Assembly (NCBI GenBank): GCA_947581845.1
Contig: CANPVY010000295.1
Location: 1 to 9,315 of the forward strand
Reading direction: 5' to 3'
Origin: an uncultured bacterium
Lineage (GTDB): Bacteria; Gemmatimonadota; Gemmatimonadetes; Palauibacterales; KS3-K002
DNA length: 9,315 nt
Shown: one piece after another, positions 6,497 through 9,315 of the stretch
Layout of the letters: each line of letters opens with the position of its first letter
Numbering within the stretch: the first letter of the stretch is position 1
Position numbers and translations under genes: made by a program
The notes under the pieces: model-generated
Databases searched by the model: none
Seen by the model: only the letters and a program-made list of their open reading frames with translations
What the model was told of the DNA's origin: nothing

Positions 6497-8734
6497 ATGA
6501 ACGCTAAGAGACCCTGGGCGATCTGGGCCCGCATGGCGCCCGTCGCCGCGCTCGCATTCGCCATGGGCTGCGGTGCCCGAGCCGGCTATGTCGGCGAGCC
6601 GTCACCAGCAGCCGAGCCCGAGCCCGCTCCAGCGCTCAGCGTAGCGGCGGGCATCGACCTCGACACTATCCGTGCCGGCGAGTTCGACAACGGTAAGATG
6701 TGGACGTTCGAGTACCCGCCGTTGGAGTACTTCCGGGAGACATATCACTTCCAGCCCAATGAGAGTTGGTTCGAACGCGTTCGGCTCGGTGCCCTGCGCA
6801 TCCAGGGGTGCTCGGCCTCCTTCGTTTCGCCCAACGGGCTGGTACTCACCAACCACCACTGCGCCCGCGGCAGCGTCGCCCAGGTGAGCCAGCCGGGTGA
6901 GAGCCTGCTGGACAACGGCTTCTACGCTACCTCGTTGGATGAGGAGCGCGAGTCCAGCCAGACCGCGGACCAGCTGATCGCGATCAGGGACGTGAGCGAG
7001 GAGGTCCACGCGGCCATCGAGGGCAGGCCTGAAGCGGAACAGGCAGACGCGCTGAACGAGATCCGCGAAGATCTCTCGGAGCACATAGCGCAGGAGTACG
7101 GTGGCGACGAGGCAGGCATCCTGGTGCAGGTCATCGAGCTCTGGGACGGTGCCAAATACTCGGCCTACGTCTTCCGTCACTACACGAATCTACGGCTGGT
7201 GGCCTCTCCCGAGCTGCAAATCGGCCACTTCGGGGGCGACCCGGACAACTTCACCTACCCGCGCTACGACCTCGATTTCTCGTTCTACCGGATCTATGAC
7301 GAGGAGGGGAATCCGCTGAAAACGGAACACTGGTTCAAGTGGAGCGACGAAGGCGTGGAGGAAGGTGACGCTGTCTTCGTGATCGGTAACCCGGGCGGCA
7401 GCAGCCGACTGCAGACGGTGGCCCAGCTGGAGTTGCGCGGGGCTGTCCAAGACAAGGCTATCTATGAGCTGCTCGACAGTCGTGCGGATGCCCTCCAGGC
7501 GTTCTACGATGAGGACCCGGAGAGAGGGGAGGCGATGAACCTCCGCAATCAAATCTTCGGCCTGCTGAACTCAGAGAAGGCATATCGCGGCATGTGGGAA
7601 GGGCTTCAGAACCCCGTCTACATGGCGCGGCGCCGTGATTCGGAGCGTCAATTCCGAGAAGCCATCGAGAGCGACTCAGCGCTCAACGCGGAGTACGGTG
7701 GACTGCTCGAGCGTATGGCCGAGATCCAGAAACAGAAGATGCCGTACGCGGCCGACTTCGGCGCCTTCATCGCGTTTGGCAGCCCCAACTTCGATGCGGC
7801 GGCTCTACGGCGAGCCTTCTTCGCCTACCGATACGTGACGGCGAGTGAATCCGGCGCACCTCGGGAGGTACTCGACAACCTCACGGGACGTGTGCTCGCG
7901 ATCAGTGACCAGTCGCCGTCCTTACAGCGCAGACTGCTGACGGCCCGGCTTCGGGACTTCGAGCGCCATCTGGGTTCCGACAGCGAGATCGGTCGGATGA
8001 TCCTGCAAGGACGCACGCCGGACGCCACTGCGGATGCGATCCTGGCGACAAGTGCTCTCGCCGACTCGGCACAGGCGGCCAGCGCCCTGGAGGCAGGTAC
8101 GCTGACGGCGGGCGATCCGGCGATCCGGGTGATCGCGGCGATCAGCGACCGCTTGAATGCCTACCAGACGGCGTTTCAGCGGTTCCAGCAGCAGGAGGCC
8201 GCGGTTGCACGTACTCTAGGCCGTGCGCGGTTCGACATCTATGGCACCTCCATTCCGCCCGACGCGACGTTCTCGCTTCGCATCGCCGACGGCGTTGTGA
8301 AGGGCTACGACTACAACGGCACCTACGCCCCCGTCTACACAACCCTCTACGGTCTCTACGACCACTACTACTCCTATGGCCCGGGTACGGACTGGGATCT
8401 GCCGGCACGTTGGTTGAGCCCGCCTGAGAGCTTGGATCTAGCGACGCCGGTCAACTTCGTGCTGACAGCCGACGTCATCGGCGGTAACTCGGGCTCGCCC
8501 GTGATCAACACCGATCTCGAGGTCGTCGGGCTGATCTTCGACGGCAACATCGAGAGCCTGCCCGGCGACTACATCTACGACCCCGAGGTCAACCGCGCGG
8601 TGGCGGTGGATGTGCGTGGCATACTGGAGGCGCTCGACGACATGTACGACGCTGACCGCTTGGTGTTGGAGCTGACCACGGGACAGCTCGTCCCCAGCGA
8701 AGAGGAGGCTGACGCGGTCCTAGCCGGGAAGTAG
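6497..8734 (+). CDS. S46-family dipeptidyl-peptidase (DPP7/DPP11 type), probable lipoprotein
   Basis: A serine exopeptidase of family S46 that removes dipeptides from the N-terminus of oligopeptides; 745 residues, normal for the family. The N-terminus (MNAKRPWAIWAR, then MAPVAALAFAMGC) is a lipoprotein-type signal with candidate lipidated Cys25, followed by a Pro/Glu/Ala linker to about residue 48, so it is probably anchored in the cell envelope. The catalytic triad is readable: His in LTNHHC (His120/121, probably 121), Asp in PRYDLDFSFYR (Asp260 by alignment to the usual PRHTGDFS), and Ser665 in GGNSGSP. Eighteen residues after the Ser, in GLIFDGN, stands Gly683. Known DPP11 enzymes have Arg there (Asp/Glu at P1) and DPP7 has Gly (hydrophobic P1), so a DPP7-like preference is inferred. 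The exact Asp and substrate are less certain. The ATG is chosen because GGA lies five bases upstream and the signal peptide starts at once. The gene is monocistronic and converges on the next gene. Confidence 0.93.
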   Translation: MNAKRPWAIWARMAPVAALAFAMGCGARAGYVGEPSPAAEPEPAPALSVAAGIDLDTIRAGEFDNGKMWTFEYPPLEYFRETYHFQPNESWFERVRLGALRIQGCSASFVSPNGLVLTNHHCARGSVAQVSQPGESLLDNGFYATSLDEERESSQTADQLIAIRDVSEEVHAAIEGRPEAEQADALNEIREDLSEHIAQEYGGDEAGILVQVIELWDGAKYSAYVFRHYTNLRLVASPELQIGHFGGDPDNFTYPRYDLDFSFYRIYDEEGNPLKTEHWFKWSDEGVEEGDAVFVIGNPGGSSRLQTVAQLELRGAVQDKAIYELLDSRADALQAFYDEDPERGEAMNLRNQIFGLLNSEKAYRGMWEGLQNPVYMARRRDSERQFREAIESDSALNAEYGGLLERMAEIQKQKMPYAADFGAFIAFGSPNFDAAALRRAFFAYRYVTASESGAPREVLDNLTGRVLAISDQSPSLQRRLLTARLRDFERHLGSDSEIGRMILQGRTPDATADAILATSALADSAQAASALEAGTLTAGDPAIRVIAAISDRLNAYQTAFQRFQQQEAAVARTLGRARFDIYGTSIPPDATFSLRIADGVVKGYDYNGTYAPVYTTLYGLYDHYYSYGPGTDWDLPARWLSPPESLDLATPVNFVLTADVIGGNSGSPVINTDLEVVGLIFDGNIESLPGDYIYDPEVNRAVAVDVRGILEALDDMYDADRLVLELTTGQLVPSEEEADAVLAGK

Positions 8735-8754
8735 GGTCGCTTCTCCGACCACAC

Positions 8755-8766
8755 GGGTACGATGAG
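8755..8766 (+). repeat. 12-base 3'-end element, copy B
   Basis: GGGTACGATGAG, identical to the minus-strand sequence at 12-1. Its last three bases are the outer part of the hairpin stem at 8764-8795. Both copies lie directly after a stop codon and point away from their gene. Confidence 0.6.
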
Positions 8767-8795
8767 CAGCGGGGGGCAAACGCCCCCCGTTGCTC
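8764..8795. terminator. Strong hairpin between convergent genes, probably a bidirectional terminator
   Basis: Two 14-base arms (GAGCAGCGGGGGGC and GCCCCCCGTTGCTC) pair completely with one G-U wobble around an AAAC loop. The hairpin starts 30 bases after the S46 peptidase stop codon and lies 79 bases past the stop of the convergent gene. No U-tract follows on either strand, so it may act as a non-canonical terminator or as a 3'-end stabilising structure. It would serve both converging transcripts. Confidence 0.75.
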
Positions 8796-8873
8796 TGCCA
8801 GCACCGCCGATCCGGCGCGGCCGTCTGCTGACGGTGGCCTGCGCCTCCCGCTCAGCTCGTTGCTGGCGGCGCC

Positions 8874-9315
8874 TCAGCCTCTGAGCGCCTGGTCGAAGTC
8901 GGCGATGATATCCTCCGGATCCTCGAGACCGACGGAGACGCGGACCAGATTCTCGGAGATCCCGGCGTCGGCTCGCTGCTCTGGGGTCAGTCGCGCATGG
9001 ATCATCGAGGCCGGGTGAACCACGAGCGTCTCGGTTCCACCCAGGCTGACGGCCAGGCGTGCTACCTCCAGCCGCGCCGCGAAGTCTCGGGCGGCCTGAA
9101 AGCCACCGTCCATCTCGAACACCACCATCCCCCCGTAGCCCGACATCTGCCTCTTAGCCAGCTCGTGCTGCGGGTGCGAGGCTAACCCGGGATAGTAGAC
9201 GCGCTCGACTTTCGGGTGCGATTCCAAGAACTCCGCTACAGCCATCGCGTTGCTGTTTGCCCGGGCAACGCGGAACGGTAGCGTCTGGATGCCGCGCGCC
9301 AGCAGCCAGGCCTCG
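8874..9315 (-). CDS. Trans-sulfuration PLP enzyme, C-terminal part (cystathionine gamma-synthase/lyase family), truncated by the window edge
   Basis: The last 147 residues of a Cys/Met-metabolism PLP-dependent enzyme; the reading frame runs open to the right edge and the N-terminal half with the PLP lysine lies outside. At the edge the frame reads [30 protein letters not shown], then VERVYYPGL, the usual start of the C-terminal domain. Later come [15 protein letters not shown], then the helix with [27 protein letters not shown], which is the family's ending. The family includes cystathionine gamma-synthase, cystathionine gamma- and beta-lyase, methionine gamma-lyase and acylhomoserine sulfhydrylases. 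The fragment does not separate these, though the SLGG.ETL..HPA motif fits gamma-synthase/lyase best. The normally conserved Thr after SM (SMTHA) is Ile here (SMIHA). An internal ATG at 9245 is not the start, because homology continues upstream of it. Confidence 0.92.
   Translation of the reverse strand, partial: EAWLLARGIQTLPFRVARANSNAMAVAEFLESHPKVERVYYPGLASHPQHELAKRQMSGYGGMVVFEMDGGFQAARDFAARLEVARLAVSLGGTETLVVHPASMIHARLTPEQRADAGISENLVRVSVGLEDPEDIIADFDQALRG

Noticed and set aside
6303..6500. 65-codon frame in the intergenic region upstream of the S46 peptidase gene
   Set aside because: No ribosome binding site, no recognisable motif, composition not protein-like, and it runs into the peptidase start in another frame.
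8821..8834. Small hairpin with 5-base arms CCGTC/GACGG
   Set aside because: The stem is short, no U-tract follows, and it is much weaker than the hairpin at 8764-8795; it could easily be chance.
1..9315. CRISPR array, transfer RNA, ribosomal RNA, insertion sequence, or defence or toxin-antitoxin cassette
   Set aside because: No regularly spaced repeats, no RNA gene landmarks and no transposase or nuclease genes were seen. The HerA-like ATPase alone, without a SIR2, nuclease or other effector partner, does not make a defence system.

Overview
The window is ordinary, densely coded bacterial chromosome with high GC content and strong GC bias at third codon positions. It holds five genes and no RNA gene, insertion sequence, phage gene or CRISPR array that I can see. 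An S46-family peptidase, a HerA-like ATPase of the HAS-barrel type and a CarB with a C-terminus of the [19 protein letters not shown] type suggest a Gemmatimonadota-like bacterium or a related high-GC phylum. This is an inference from protein style, not a database result.

Layout. The left two thirds (1-6211) is read leftwards as carB (carbamoyl-phosphate synthase large chain), then a HerA-like DUF87 ATPase, then a secreted protein of unknown function. The last two genes overlap by 8 bases and are probably translationally coupled. A 285-base divergent intergenic region (6212-6496) separates carB from a rightward gene for a lipoprotein-type S46 dipeptidyl-peptidase (6497-8734). That gene converges on a leftward, truncated gene for a PLP-dependent trans-sulfuration enzyme of the cystathionine gamma-synthase/lyase family (8874 to the right edge). 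A strong hairpin at 8764-8795 lies between the convergent genes.

How the genes work together. CarB makes carbamoyl phosphate for arginine and pyrimidines. Its partner carA is not next to it, so the subunits must be encoded apart. The HerA-like ATPase would normally pair with a NurA-type nuclease, but none is present; its coupled neighbour is an exported protein instead. The S46 peptidase would feed amino acids and dipeptides to the cell by releasing N-terminal dipeptides from oligopeptides outside the cytoplasm, and the trans-sulfuration enzyme acts in Met/Cys metabolism. I see no dedicated multi-gene system linking all five.

Most notable points: an exact 12-base element found just after the stop codons of two unrelated genes, which in one case leads into the terminator hairpin; the non-canonical Walker A motif of the HerA-like ATPase; and the coupling of that ATPase to a secreted protein. 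No convincing undescribed system was found.
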